Virus record (IMG/VR): IMGVR_UViG_3300036766_000185
Coordinates: 32,182 to 96,181 of that record
DNA length: 64,000 bases
Source: a virus
Reading direction: 5' to 3' (one strand)
The notes under the pieces are model-generated. The model was not told the origin of the DNA. It saw only the letters and a list, made by a program, of their open reading frames with translations, and ran no database searches. Shown piece by piece: positions 51,341 through 61,308 of this stretch (the stretch's first letter is position 1; each line of letters starts with the position of its first letter). A program made the position numbers and the translations under genes.

Positions 51341-53910
51341 TTCACAACAATATCCTTAGTTCTTCTAGTAGAGACTATTTCGATCTCAGAGTCTAGAGTC
51401 TCCGTGTGCACCAGCGAGATTACGGTATCAGAAAATAAAAACTTCAGCGGGTTCTCTCCTATAACTGTATCGGAGTCAATAGTCTGTGTGGTCTCAGTAG
51501 CGATCAGTTCGGTGATGGGATAGAATAACACAGTCTTGTGATCGTCACCGGACGTAGCTGTTCGACTCTCAACTACGTATAGATTTCCCGTAATCGGAGC
51601 GAACTCTTGCACATCGTTGTTCTGCGTAATGCTTTCTCTAGCGAAAGGGGATAGTCCTTGCCAGATCGAATCTCCTAGTGTCAGTTTTATTACGCTTCCA
51701 AAGAGTCCAATAAGCGAATTTGGAGAAACCCACGCTATTGCGGAGTAGAGATGCCCATTAAGATCTCGTCCTAGGCCGATAGGGTTTGGTCTAACAGTAG
51801 TGCTCACCGAATCATCATAGATAACGAGTTCAGTCATTGACGGGATGCCACTATCGATGATTCCGTGCCACAGAGTTGTAACATCTTCACCACTTGCAGA
51901 TTTATAGGTATACCAAAGCAGATCGATGCGATGATCGGGATCGTTATGATCTACTGAAATTGTATTGGGTGTAAAGGCTACTTGATCTAAGTCCGGATGA
52001 AGAAATGAGGAAAAATCTGGGGATGCCCATGTCCAAGTGCTCGGCCCACTGAATGCTGCTGTTATATATACGGGAACATCTGTTGTCTCAACATTATGCG
52101 GAGCATTTACAACAACGTGCAGATTATTATCGAAGTCGTAATCCGCACAAATAACTTCCTCTCCGTCATAGAAGTCTATTGAGACCTCGACTGCAGCAAC
52201 TGTCCAACTAACTCCCTTGTCTAGGCTATACGCATGATAGAGCGCCAGGTCTGTCTCATTCTTGGCAAATACATGAAGATTCTCGTCTCGATCTAGCATA
52301 ATCGTAGGGTAACGAAGATTTTTCCCTATAACCGATAGCGACGCGCTATCTACTGACTGCCACGTACCGGATATTTTGCGTCTGAAATACAAAGCTGAAG
52401 TTCCAGTGTTGGCTGACCAGACGGTGTACACGTCATCGTCGGAGTCTACCGCCACAGAAGAACAGAATCTACGAGACGCGGGAGCTTCAAGAGTAAAATA
52501 GCTGTTCGATGCTCCACCGTCTCCATCTGTCCATGTCAAGCCTCTATCTGTAGAAGTATGATAACGAACTTCAAACGGCGATGCAGTTTGACGTGTAATC
52601 AAATGAAAGGTATCTATATCGGTCCGTAATAAAGGCCGCTGCGCGAAAAGAGGGACCCCTCCAGCTACTACGGTCGAGTTTCTATGCACAATGTTGAATG
52701 TTGGCTTAAATTTTGTGAACTTTAAAGTACCCTCATCGTTTCCTGTGTCAGTATCGTCTATGAAGACCGCAGGGATATAACCATCAGCAACATCAGAAAA
52801 TCTGGCCACACTTGGAAAGCTGGTTCCTAGGTTTTCGTTTTCTCCATATAAGTCGTAAAGATCAACGTTGGCGACATTTACAGAAGTCTGTGTAGAATGA
52901 AAAGCTTCGACGTTGGCTGAATCGTCTTCTACTATAAAACCACCACCAAAAATAGCTGCAGAGTTTCTATAAATATCGAAAGCAACAACAAAATTTCCTT
53001 CTGACGTATATCCCAACTGGGGATGTGTAAATGCTGTACTAGTAGTGGCTGTAAATAGAGCATTCTTCTGACTTGACCAGCTTCCAGTCGCCCCAGGGCG
53101 CTTTGCCCAGCGTAGCCGTCTCCCGCTAGTACCACTAAACACAACTTCCCAAATGGCTACTACGTCATCGTCGTTGCGATCTACAAGAATATCTGGTTCT
53201 CTCTGAGCGAACCCATCACTTAGACTGGTCGTATCTTCTGATCCCCAGGTCCAAGTTCCCATACTTAGAGTTGCTTTTGCGTAGCTTGCTCTATTGGTAG
53301 AGTTTTTGATCCATATAAGATGAAGATTGTTACTTGAATCTGCGTCTATCCCTACCCGCCAGGGATTTGTACTGACTCCTGTAAATAGACTTCCATTCAC
53401 GGTCCACGTAGAGCCGCCGTCCGTAGAGTACGCCCAATAAACTGCGTTGTCTGTTGTATTTAACCCTGCGATATGCAGCGAATCATCTGGAGCGACTATA
53501 ATATTGGGAATATGAATGTTTTTACTTGCTACAACTAGAGACGTAGTATCAATTGAACTCCATGTTCCATTTGATGCACGAGTTCGATAGTAGAGACTGT
53601 TTGGCGATGAGGAAATGTCTTTCCAAACGACATGAACCGTATCACTAGAATCAATAGCGATAGCGGGAGTCAGACTATCTCGCCCCGCGTCTGAGACTGT
53701 ATGATATGTCCCTGATCCGCCGCCGTCGCCATCTGTCCACGTGGCCCCATCATCGGTTGATTGTGCATAACGTACAACATAATTTGGATCATTATTCGTT
53801 CTCCAAATAACATGAATAATGCTACTCTGTTTCACAATCACCCGCCCACCGTAGGCACGGCTTGAGTCAGAAACTAAGTTATTATCAGATATAGTTACGT
53901 GTGTGGGCAT
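51337..53910 (-). CDS. Large tail protein with BNR/Asp-box repeats (857 residues)
   Basis: At least four Asp boxes (S-x-D-x-G-x-x-W): STDDGATW, STDGGSTW, STDRGLTW, SLDKGVSW. Their spacing and beta content indicate two beta-propeller-like halves, as in sialidases and other glycan-binding enzymes. Likely the receptor-binding or depolymerase protein; no catalytic residues can be named. Confidence 0.68.
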   Translation of the reverse strand: MPTHVTISDNNLVSDSSRAYGGRVIVKQSSIIHVIWRTNNDPNYVVRYAQSTDDGATWTDGDGGGSGTYHTVSDAGRDSLTPAIAIDSSDTVHVVWKDISSSPNSLYYRTRASNGTWSSIDTTSLVVASKNIHIPNIIVAPDDSLHIAGLNTTDNAVYWAYSTDGGSTWTVNGSLFTGVSTNPWRVGIDADSSNNLHLIWIKNSTNRASYAKATLSMGTWTWGSEDTTSLSDGFAQREPDILVDRNDDDVVAIWEVVFSGTSGRRLRWAKRPGATGSWSSQKNALFTATTSTAFTHPQLGYTSEGNFVVAFDIYRNSAAIFGGGFIVEDDSANVEAFHSTQTSVNVANVDLYDLYGENENLGTSFPSVARFSDVADGYIPAVFIDDTDTGNDEGTLKFTKFKPTFNIVHRNSTVVAGGVPLFAQRPLLRTDIDTFHLITRQTASPFEVRYHTSTDRGLTWTDGDGGASNSYFTLEAPASRRFCSSVAVDSDDDVYTVWSANTGTSALYFRRKISGTWQSVDSASLSVIGKNLRYPTIMLDRDENLHVFAKNETDLALYHAYSLDKGVSWTVAAVEVSIDFYDGEEVICADYDFDNNLHVVVNAPHNVETTDVPVYITAAFSGPSTWTWASPDFSSFLHPDLDQVAFTPNTISVDHNDPDHRIDLLWYTYKSASGEDVTTLWHGIIDSGIPSMTELVIYDDSVSTTVRPNPIGLGRDLNGHLYSAIAWVSPNSLIGLFGSVIKLTLGDSIWQGLSPFARESITQNNDVQEFAPITGNLYVVESRTATSGDDHKTVLFYPITELIATETTQTIDSDTVIGENPLKFLFSDTVISLVHTETLDSEIEIVSTRRTKDIVVK

Positions 53911-54350
53911 TAAACTAGATAGACCTCATCGTTGTCGGTAATTTGAATCATTCTCTTAACATTCTTTTCATTTTTGTCTGTATACTGGTATCCCAGAAAA
54001 TATTTGATATCAGTATCATTCATTTCAAAGCTACTTCCAGCCCAGGTCATGTTCTGCGTTACTCGTCTAAAATAGATAAGCCGGAATCGCTGAGTGTTGT
54101 CTCCAACGACCTCGCTCTCCGGCTGTACAATAAACCCAGGATTGAAAATATGAATGCGTCCACTTTCCAAATTGACTTGATAAACACGATCGGTCTTTGT
54201 GTTGACCAGACTGAAAACAATCAAATCGTCTTTTCTATCTAGCACCTCTTTAAAAAGATGCTCTTGTGTCTGTTGTTCATCATCAAACTGACGAACTATA
54301 TTAACAGAGTCTTTGTTCTTAAAGTAAGCGATCCAGATTAAGGATAACAT
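53910..54350 (-). CDS. Virion-associated protein (146 residues)
   Basis: Beta-rich, ends with a helical tail (TDKNEKNVKRMIQI). An 85-nt spacer before it holds a short inverted repeat only. Probable structural protein. Confidence 0.5.
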   Translation of the reverse strand: MLSLIWIAYFKNKDSVNIVRQFDDEQQTQEHLFKEVLDRKDDLIVFSLVNTKTDRVYQVNLESGRIHIFNPGFIVQPESEVVGDNTQRFRLIYFRRVTQNMTWAGSSFEMNDTDIKYFLGYQYTDKNEKNVKRMIQITDNDEVYLV

Positions 54351-54435
54351 TGTATTGTTCCTTTATGTGTGCCAAAGGGATTGTATTCCCCTCGGCAATC
54401 CGTGTCCTAGTTCTTAAACGAGCATTGAATTGCCC

Positions 54436-54900
54436 TTACACCTCGTCATATTTTAGTGTAAACGTCTGTGTTGCAACCGCCCCTGGAGATGCTGCGACTG
54501 TCGTTTGAAGCTGCATCGTAATGTAGCCAGAAAAGGCTGGAGATGCACCTGGACTAGTAGGTACCAATGAAGTTCCTTCCGTAGTTGGAACATTAGCAGT
54601 AGCCACAATTGAAGCATCATCCGTGGGTTCTGCAAACGCCGTATTCACTTCTGCCTTGATGGTCACATTAGCAGGGAGAGATCCAGCTGACTTCCAGAAC
54701 TTGAGATTGTCGATGGTTGTGTATGTTCCACTGAAACGACCGCGATTCCACTTTTCAAAACTGTTATTTCCAGCAATCACGCGATTGTTCGGGGACGACA
54801 GATTCGGAGAATCCAAGTTCCCAAAGTTCACGTTTGAAATACCGTTCGTTACGGTTTCTGCTACACTATTTGACTCGGACCACTGAAACGTAGCTGCCAT
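54436..54900 (-). CDS. Virion-associated protein (154 residues)
   Basis: Beta-rich, Asn/Thr/Ser and Val-rich (FGNLDSPNLSSPNNRVIAGN). No family recognised; tail module position suggests a decoration or fibre component. Confidence 0.5.
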   Translation of the reverse strand: MAATFQWSESNSVAETVTNGISNVNFGNLDSPNLSSPNNRVIAGNNSFEKWNRGRFSGTYTTIDNLKFWKSAGSLPANVTIKAEVNTAFAEPTDDASIVATANVPTTEGTSLVPTSPGASPAFSGYITMQLQTTVAASPGAVATQTFTLKYDEV

Positions 54901-54917
54901 TCTCTTTCACCTCCTCT

Positions 54918-55346
54918 TTATTTTGACGTCGCATAACGGCGTCTATTACTAACATTTTTTAAAAACAGGTACAACTTCTCTTGCGATTCTTTGTCTAGAA
55001 TGACTTCCTCGTAACACCCTTTACGAACTCTAGTGAACATCTTCCACGCCTCTTTTAGCGCGGATAGAAATCCTCTAGCTTTGACTTCAACATCAAGATA
55101 GAGTTCATCGATCTCGTTGTCGTACCACACCTCTAGATGATGAGCGGAACACGAACATTCAATACAGAGTTTATCTAATGAATCGGTCTTTCCATAAATA
55201 GATTCTTCAATCTGTTTCATCTTTCCTCCACAATCTGGACATTTCTCTAACGGAGACGCGAGTAGCGTCATTCCCACAATTCCGAATGCGGTAGTGGCAG
55301 TCTTATGACAATCTTCACATTCGACTGAGTACGTGAAAAAGCTCAT
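54918..55346 (-). CDS. Zinc-ribbon protein in tail module (142 residues)
   Basis: Four Cys pairs: CEDC, CPDC, CIEC and CSC. Residues from 75 form a helical arm. A soluble zinc protein in the late operon, function unknown. Confidence 0.55.
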   Translation of the reverse strand: MSFFTYSVECEDCHKTATTAFGIVGMTLLASPLEKCPDCGGKMKQIEESIYGKTDSLDKLCIECSCSAHHLEVWYDNEIDELYLDVEVKARGFLSALKEAWKMFTRVRKGCYEEVILDKESQEKLYLFLKNVSNRRRYATSK

Positions 55347-55348
55347 AT

Positions 55349-55507
55349 TTATTCCTCCGCGCCAGGTTCTTCAGTCTTAATTTTTTGGATCCCGCAATTG
55401 CATACAGCACATTTAGTCTTAGAGACCATGATCTCTATAGACTCTCTAGTTACGTCAGTCGTTGTGTTACAATGATCACACTTTATTTTGTAGAGTACGT
55501 TGTCCAT
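55349..55507 (-). CDS. Small zinc-ribbon protein (52 residues)
   Basis: MDNVLYKIKCDHCNTTTDVT and CAVCNC give CxxC pairs. Acidic end. TAATG overlap with the upstream tail gene. Confidence 0.6.
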   Translation of the reverse strand: MDNVLYKIKCDHCNTTTDVTRESIEIMVSKTKCAVCNCGIQKIKTEEPGAEE

Positions 55508-56598
55508 TATTGTATGTAGGTGAATCTAAGTATGCATTTAACATCCTGCATCCCAGATGGTGAAGCGCTAGACGGGATTACTAAGCGAAAGTTTAATCGT
55601 TTCGCATTGTTACTGGGAAGAGAATTGTCAAACGTATGCGTAGTTAGCCCGCCAATTTGTGAATAGCCACCCTCTACGTCATCTTCTATGGTGTATGTGT
55701 AGTCTATCAGAACATCTCCCGTATCGGGAAGCGGGGTTCCTAGAGTTAAGACCCCAGACTGTGCGTTAATAGCTCCGCCGGTGAAATAATTTGTTCCCAC
55801 CTTATGAGGATCTGTAATTAGAAACACCCCATCGACAGAGGAGACACTGGGAGCGTGTCGAGCTTGAACATGGGTTGTATCTGTTGGCGTATCCTGCTCA
55901 GATACAACATCAACACCGTTAGAGATCGTTCCGTTAGACTGCACTCCAAACCACAACTGCTCAGCGATCTGCTTCCCAAACAACAGAATGTCGGGAGTAT
56001 AAGAAGCTTTTATTGTTTCACCATTTGAGGGAATCTTGCCCTGCAAATCGTCTCCAAAGATGATTTCTCCCGTTGTGGCATTGATTGTGTATACTTCTGC
56101 TGTGGGATCCTGACCAACAAAGGTGGAGACTCTACTCCATGGTGCATCGTTAACTTTTACGATAATTAGAGTGTCATCATCTATAATAGGAAAGAAGGCT
56201 ACTACAAAACTCTGACCCGCGCTACCATCGCTTGTTCCAACCTGATCATCGACGATATTAAACTTTTCTACGCTGACAGTAAGCTCTGTAGCATCGACAG
56301 ACTGTAAGGTCCCGTCTTTGTCATTAAAGAGAACAAACGGGTTGTCTGAATGGGTTACTGTAGTACCGGCTTCCACTGTGCCAAAACTAAGAGGATTTGA
56401 CTCTGTGCCAATCTCGGTTGACAAGTCTGATTCAGCAAATAGCTTAAGTTCCACCTCGCGAGCCAGAATATCACAGTCAGAGTCAATGGTCGGAGATGGA
56501 TTAAGTACCACAGTAGAGTTGGTTCCTATATTCTGAACCCCGCCCAGAGCTTTGATTGACGTGTTCGCAAGAATAGTCTTGGTCTGTGTAGTAGGCAT
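55507..56598 (-). CDS. Tail protein (363 residues)
   Basis: Contains VGTSDGSAGQSFVVAFFPII, VNDAPWSRVSTF and VYTINATTGEIIFGDDLQGK, a repeated pattern in phage distal tail proteins and shared with 46523-48418. TAATG coupling downstream. Confidence 0.58.
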   Translation of the reverse strand: MPTTQTKTILANTSIKALGGVQNIGTNSTVVLNPSPTIDSDCDILAREVELKLFAESDLSTEIGTESNPLSFGTVEAGTTVTHSDNPFVLFNDKDGTLQSVDATELTVSVEKFNIVDDQVGTSDGSAGQSFVVAFFPIIDDDTLIIVKVNDAPWSRVSTFVGQDPTAEVYTINATTGEIIFGDDLQGKIPSNGETIKASYTPDILLFGKQIAEQLWFGVQSNGTISNGVDVVSEQDTPTDTTHVQARHAPSVSSVDGVFLITDPHKVGTNYFTGGAINAQSGVLTLGTPLPDTGDVLIDYTYTIEDDVEGGYSQIGGLTTHTFDNSLPSNNAKRLNFRLVIPSSASPSGMQDVKCILRFTYIQ

Positions 56599-56599
56599 T

Positions 56600-57034
56600 T
56601 TAAGCCACGTTTTCGGTCGCGTTGCTAATCAAAATTTCAATCGAGTAATCTATAATCTGGCTATTCGTTTGATCGGCAAATACAATTGATCTGGGAACTC
56701 CAATGTAAAAAAGATGCTGACTTTCATCGGTTCCCAGATTAGATTCGATATGTAATTGACCTACTTCGGTTCCAATGCCTGCTATAAGAGCAATTCGTTT
56801 GGTGTCAAGAAAATCATAGCGTCCTGGGTCTGGTTCTACTAAGACTCCTCTAAGCACAATCGTGTTAGAATCTTTGCCCAACAATTGAACAAGGCTTCCC
56901 ATTGCAAGCGGAATTTTAAACTCCACGAGCTTCTGACCTGTTACGGGGCGCTCGATAGATGGGAGTGGGCTAAAAGAATACTCGGCCCCATCGCCAGCGA
57001 TTCCTTTTTTCCACGAGATATCGATGTTGCCCAT
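56600..57034 (-). CDS. Tail protein (144 residues)
   Basis: Beta-rich, directly after the tape measure gene, the place of a distal tail (Dit-like) or baseplate spike component. DISWKKGIAGDGAEYSFSPL at the N-terminus. Family not secured. Confidence 0.5.
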   Translation of the reverse strand: MGNIDISWKKGIAGDGAEYSFSPLPSIERPVTGQKLVEFKIPLAMGSLVQLLGKDSNTIVLRGVLVEPDPGRYDFLDTKRIALIAGIGTEVGQLHIESNLGTDESQHLFYIGVPRSIVFADQTNSQIIDYSIEILISNATENVA

Positions 57035-57037
57035 CTA

Positions 57038-59002
57038 TTATGATCCTTCAGCGGCCCCAGTTTGAATGGTGTTAGTAACGGCCTCGCGTATGCTAAATCC
57101 AAATCTCCTCAAAGTAGTCTCTGTATCTTTTTGGATCTTAACTAAACTATCGTCATCCACCTTCAATATAAAGGTGGTCTGTAGGCGTAGCTTTCTCTGT
57201 AACTCGTCTGCTTGGCGAGCTAACTGATCTGATACGGTGGCAACTCCCACACCCAGCGTAGGTAGACGTTGTTCAATTGGGGCCAATGCTGTTGCAGCCG
57301 ATTTTTTAGCAGTTGCGATTCTGGCTTCGGCCTCTAGCTCTGCACGAACTCGTGCTTCAGCAGCCTCTTTAGAACTAATCTCGTTAGCAGACTGTTGTTT
57401 TTGAATTTCATCGAGTCTAGCAGTTAATGTGGCGTCGGCAGCGTCTTGCTCTAGTTTAACCTCTTGAAGAATTGCAGCGCGTCTCACAAGTAGCTCTTTT
57501 GAAGTGGCTTGATCAATATTAGCTACTCCTGGGACTGCAGATTTAAAAATGCTAAGTAGTTCCTCGGCTGCTTGCTGGCGACGCTTAGAATTGGCAATAT
57601 CAGCATCTGCCGCTGTCGTACTCAGTTGTAGATCGATATTCTCTCGCTCTAACAAAAGATCCTTCTCTTGGTCAGATCCTTTCTTCACAATAACCAATTC
57701 GGCATCAACCAATTGACGACGCTTAGCTAGAAATAGTAGCTCTGCGTTTAGCTTTCCTAGAGTTAACTGTTCGTGTTGCTTAATCAACTTTTCAGTATCA
57801 AGCTCCCCTAGCTTAACTTCTGCACTTCTGGCTTCTTGAAAATTACGAAGCTGTTCCCTTAGAATCGCACGATCAGCCAATAGTTGTTGTTTAAGACTAC
57901 TAGGAGCATTTGCAATTTCATGATTAAGCGCAGCTATCTCTTGTCTAAGTTTTTGAACTCCTTCTGAGGCATTTACGAAATTAGAATCTAGTTCTCCTCT
58001 AGCTCGTTTAATTGCATCTGCGAAATTCTTAGTAGATGCAGCAGCATCTGACTCTATTTCCTTAGTTATCTCTAATGCCTTTTGATAATCAAGATAGGCC
58101 TTTGTAGCTCCAGCAATACCAATTGAAACAATTCCAATAATGGGAGCTTGCGCAAGCAGCGCAGCACCAATCGCTGCCAATTGAGGACCTAATAGTGCTG
58201 CTGCGCCTGCCGCTCCTAACAGAGCGGTTGCAACGGTTCCAAAGGCTAGAGAACTAGCAACGGTAGTAGAATCAACAACTTTGAGACTATTAGCAACAGC
58301 CGTCAAGGCTGGGACGAACAGTTGTCCTAGGGTTTGCCCAGCGTTTGCTGATTTGTTGGCGATAATATCAAACGCTCCACCTAAGGTCTGTGCATCTCGC
58401 TGAGCGAAGCCTCTAAACTTCTCTCCCAGCTTATCTATAAGATTTCCTTGTTTTTCGAATTCTTTGATCTGTTCTCGCGTAAGGCCCGTAATTAACGAAA
58501 GCTGACGCACTGTTCCTTGTTGTGCACGACCAATTGCAAACGATGCCTGAGCAAGACTAACACCACTAGCAGCTGCAACGTCCTGCGCCACGGCTAGAAC
58601 ACGTGCTGCATCAGAAGAGCTTTTTGCCGTTCGCAAAATGGTGTTTACGGCTTGAAGCTGTTCGGTCTGAGAAAATCTGGTTGATTCTGATAGGGCTGTA
58701 GTTAAAGTTCTAAATCCCTCGGCGGTTTGTTTTCCGGCCTCTCCTAAAAGAGCAAATCGATTTCCTAGAGTCGTAAGGATACGCTCTTCTTCAATGGCTG
58801 CATCTGTGAACTGTTGAATCTGTCTAACTGCAAAGATACCAATCAAAGTCTGCCCTAGACTGGTGAGTGATGATCGTAAATCAATTGATTTGGTGTTTAT
58901 GTCTCTTAGCCCAGTAGAGAAGTCGCGGATTTGACTTCTAGCTGCGTCAAATCCACTTTTATCGAATTGAGAGGTTATTCTAAGAGATAGTTGGGAAGGC
59001 AT
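57038..59002 (-). CDS. Tail tape measure protein
   Basis: 654 residues. Helical N-terminus with FDKSGFDAARSQIRDFS and QTAEGFRTLTTALSE, a hydrophobic stretch at ~260-300 (ALLGAAGAAALLGPQ), then coiled coil. At about 0.15 nm per residue it suggests a tail near 100 nm. ATG follows the GT stop by one base. Confidence 0.85.
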   Translation of the reverse strand: MPSQLSLRITSQFDKSGFDAARSQIRDFSTGLRDINTKSIDLRSSLTSLGQTLIGIFAVRQIQQFTDAAIEEERILTTLGNRFALLGEAGKQTAEGFRTLTTALSESTRFSQTEQLQAVNTILRTAKSSSDAARVLAVAQDVAAASGVSLAQASFAIGRAQQGTVRQLSLITGLTREQIKEFEKQGNLIDKLGEKFRGFAQRDAQTLGGAFDIIANKSANAGQTLGQLFVPALTAVANSLKVVDSTTVASSLAFGTVATALLGAAGAAALLGPQLAAIGAALLAQAPIIGIVSIGIAGATKAYLDYQKALEITKEIESDAAASTKNFADAIKRARGELDSNFVNASEGVQKLRQEIAALNHEIANAPSSLKQQLLADRAILREQLRNFQEARSAEVKLGELDTEKLIKQHEQLTLGKLNAELLFLAKRRQLVDAELVIVKKGSDQEKDLLLERENIDLQLSTTAADADIANSKRRQQAAEELLSIFKSAVPGVANIDQATSKELLVRRAAILQEVKLEQDAADATLTARLDEIQKQQSANEISSKEAAEARVRAELEAEARIATAKKSAATALAPIEQRLPTLGVGVATVSDQLARQADELQRKLRLQTTFILKVDDDSLVKIQKDTETTLRRFGFSIREAVTNTIQTGAAEGS

Positions 59003-59003
59003 T

Positions 59004-59740
59004 TTAGCGTATAGTTCTCACAGAGACGGTTCGACTAGGTTCTGATTGTTCCTTTATTGCATAATTTGCAGACTCGATCAGCGTGTAATACTGTTCCACC
59101 GTGAGATCTGATAATGATTCGGCTTCAAAAAGATTCATTCCGTAGGAGCGGGCCACATGAAGCCGAGTTAGGAACGTGGGGCTCCGTACGAGTTTTTTCT
59201 TTCTTCCTCGGTTAGCACAAAGCTATCAGAATAGACTCTCGCTATCTCAAGCAAAACTCGATCATCAAGCAGAGCTACTTCCTCTTGTGTCTGAAAATAT
59301 CGCTCGCTTTGGCGGTCCTGTTTGCGAAGAGCAACATAGGCTGTTGCACAACGCTCAGCTTTAGCCATTAAAAAAAGCTGAACATCAAGGTCTAATTCCA
59401 TATCTCTAGCCTTAATACTCGTTTCCGCAACGACTCCCTGAACGATTAGAAGATCAGAGGTCTTAAGAGGCAAGAGAACTCCTCTTATTCGGTCTTGCTT
59501 AAGGCTAGCTACCTGTTGTTCAGCTTCAAGTAATGCGTTCTTAGTCTCTTCAGTTTGATCAGAGCTAGCTTTTTTAGTAGCTATCATCATTTCAATGCTC
59601 TCAATCATATTAAGATTTCTAGGAACGTCTACGAGAGCTAATTTTCTATTTAGTTTCTCTAATGCTCGATTGATGATCTCATTTCGCGAGACAGAGGCTA
59701 CTGCTTCACGCTTCTGCACTTCTGTTAATTCAGTCGCCAT
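59004..59740 (-). CDS. Tail assembly chaperone GT, -1 frameshift product
   Basis: Fusion of the 190-residue G protein with a downstream frame, reached by slippage at AAAAAAC (59192-59198). After the shift the frame reads LVRSPTFLTRLHVARSYG, then MNLFEAESLSDLTVEQYY, and ends at TAA just before the tape measure ATG. About 245 residues in total. This G/GT layout between tube and tape measure genes is standard for siphoviruses. Confidence 0.85.
59168..59740 (-). CDS. Tail assembly chaperone G
   Basis: 190 residues, mostly helical, with the usual place between major tail protein and tape measure. Binds the tape measure and tube subunits during assembly. Ends shortly after the slippery site. Confidence 0.8.
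   Translation of the reverse strand: MATELTEVQKREAVASVSRNEIINRALEKLNRKLALVDVPRNLNMIESIEMMIATKKASSDQTEETKNALLEAEQQVASLKQDRIRGVLLPLKTSDLLIVQGVVAETSIKARDMELDLDVQLFLMAKAERCATAYVALRKQDRQSERYFQTQEEVALLDDRVLLEIARVYSDSFVLTEEERKNSYGAPRS
59192..59198 (-). other. -1 frameshift slippery site AAAAAAC
   Basis: Zero frame reads AGA AAA AAC TCG; -1 slippage gives AAA AAA. The frame after it stays open for 62 codons to the tape measure gene. No strong downstream pseudoknot was confirmed by eye. Confidence 0.85.
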
Positions 59741-59799
59741 GTTCTTCTCGATGTTGTCTTATCCCATTATACTACACGTTGCCCAAATCCACTTACGCG

Positions 59800-59886
59800 G
59801 TGTAAAGAAAGAGTGGGCAGTCCAGAGTTTATCGTCGGGATGGCAAAAAACTCTGACTACGTGGGCATCGTTTTGACCGCCCACTC
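59800..59886 (-). terminator. Stem-loop terminator after the major tail gene
   Basis: Arms 59875-59886 and 59811-59822 pair over 12 bp (one G-T); an inner 7-bp stem (59824-59830 with 59848-59854) lies in the loop. TTTCTTTACACC follows. Probably attenuates rather than stops transcription, as tail genes continue below. Confidence 0.6.
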
Positions 59887-59905
59887 TCAAACTTTGACTA
59901 GCCTA

Positions 59906-60646
59906 TTACGACGGAATATACACGCCGAAGACTTCCAGCACACTAGCGTCATCGAGAGCGGTATCTAGTGTAATGGTCGTCGATGTTATTGTAACTGAGT
60001 CAGGATCGGCTTCTTCACCATCAATTAGAACTAGAAGCGTGATTGGATTACTTTCAGCATCTACTGCTAATGCGATGCTGAACGTCCCAACGGTATCCGT
60101 CATAGTCAACTCAATATCCTCTTGGGAGTTGGGCGGATTGGCCTGTTCGTACGCCGTTGTAGCAGCAGTTACAAATCGATTGTACAAAATCGCTCCGCCT
60201 TTGACTCTGCGGACGTTCTGACCAGATCCATCCACCGTAATACGTGCTTCTTCTGCCACCGGCTCAGCCGATGCCATACCCTTAACACGCACCCCGTGGG
60301 CTAAAATCCCCTCAAAAATCACGCCAGCTTCGTTCGTAATATTCAGCATGGCATGAAACTTTTTGAGATTAGATGGATCATGCACCACAATAGTTGAAGC
60401 CGGATCAACGTCTTGAATAGTAGAATCCAACAGCTTACTGTCAGAGTCCAAAATGTCAAATCGAATGTCAGCCCCATTAAACGTGGAAATGGTCAACACG
60501 GCTTCGGTTCGACCCAACTCGTTAATCTTTCGCTCAGCGTACTGTGGTGTGTAGTCAAACGACTGCGCTAGCGGAATTCTCACAATACCATGTGAGTTGC
60601 TAATCAACTCTAATGTAGTTTTTGTTCCTTGCACAATATCTGGCAT
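59906..60646 (-). CDS. Major tail (tube) protein
   Basis: 246 residues. N-terminal tube domain with DYTPQYAERKINELGRTEA, and a C-terminal Ig-like part (ITLLVLIDGEEADPDS). Position right before the chaperone G/GT genes is characteristic. No sheath gene is seen, pointing to a non-contractile tail. Confidence 0.75.
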   Translation of the reverse strand: MPDIVQGTKTTLELISNSHGIVRIPLAQSFDYTPQYAERKINELGRTEAVLTISTFNGADIRFDILDSDSKLLDSTIQDVDPASTIVVHDPSNLKKFHAMLNITNEAGVIFEGILAHGVRVKGMASAEPVAEEARITVDGSGQNVRRVKGGAILYNRFVTAATTAYEQANPPNSQEDIELTMTDTVGTFSIALAVDAESNPITLLVLIDGEEADPDSVTITSTTITLDTALDDASVLEVFGVYIPS

Positions 60647-60664
60647 CTTCTTTTATTCTCCTTT

Positions 60665-61303
60665 TTAGACTAATTCATCCCAGAACACTCTAACGAGCAT
60701 TCTGTACCTTTTGATGTTCTGATCTACCTGATCAACGATAAATCTCTCTGTGATAGAGTTTGGTGATCTATCGATTTTAATATACCCAATCAGCGGCGGA
60801 CTGTTCTGACTGTAATCTCTAAGTTCTATGGGACGAACAACTAGCTCGTGAATTGCCACATCGAACTCTCCCGCATTCATTAAAACGTACATTACTTGAT
60901 CTCGTAATTCTCGTACAACCTTCTCAGCATCTGACTTAGCTGCCGTATCTTTCGCCCAGCAATCTAGTTCTATTAGTGTCTGATTTCTAGACCCTTTAAT
61001 AGGAAGCCCTGTCGTTGAATCTATAGCTAGCACTCTTCCCAGTCCTCGTTCTCCTGGGGTAAATAACCCAACCTCGGATATTGAAATCGATGGAAACATT
61101 AGAGTAGTAATAGGGTATCCGAAGAAAAACCAGAAATCTTTTCCGCTTGGAAGAGTCTTTGAAATCCCGTCGTGTACCACCCCCTTGGGAAGTGTAACTA
61201 CGATATGGTGATTAAAGCTCGACATAAGAGCTTGCTTCCCAGAAGAACTAAGCATACTCTGAACAATATTGGTTTTGGAGTCGAGCGTATGAGAGGTGGC
61301 CAT
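60665..61303 (-). CDS. Tail terminator/completion-like protein
   Basis: 212 residues of mixed alpha/beta, with REL-rich helices and YRMLVRVFWDE at the C-terminus. It lies upstream of the tube gene where the tail terminator is expected. Family by position. Confidence 0.55.
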   Translation of the reverse strand: MATSHTLDSKTNIVQSMLSSSGKQALMSSFNHHIVVTLPKGVVHDGISKTLPSGKDFWFFFGYPITTLMFPSISISEVGLFTPGERGLGRVLAIDSTTGLPIKGSRNQTLIELDCWAKDTAAKSDAEKVVRELRDQVMYVLMNAGEFDVAIHELVVRPIELRDYSQNSPPLIGYIKIDRSPNSITERFIVDQVDQNIKRYRMLVRVFWDELV

Positions 61304-61308
61304 TAGCT

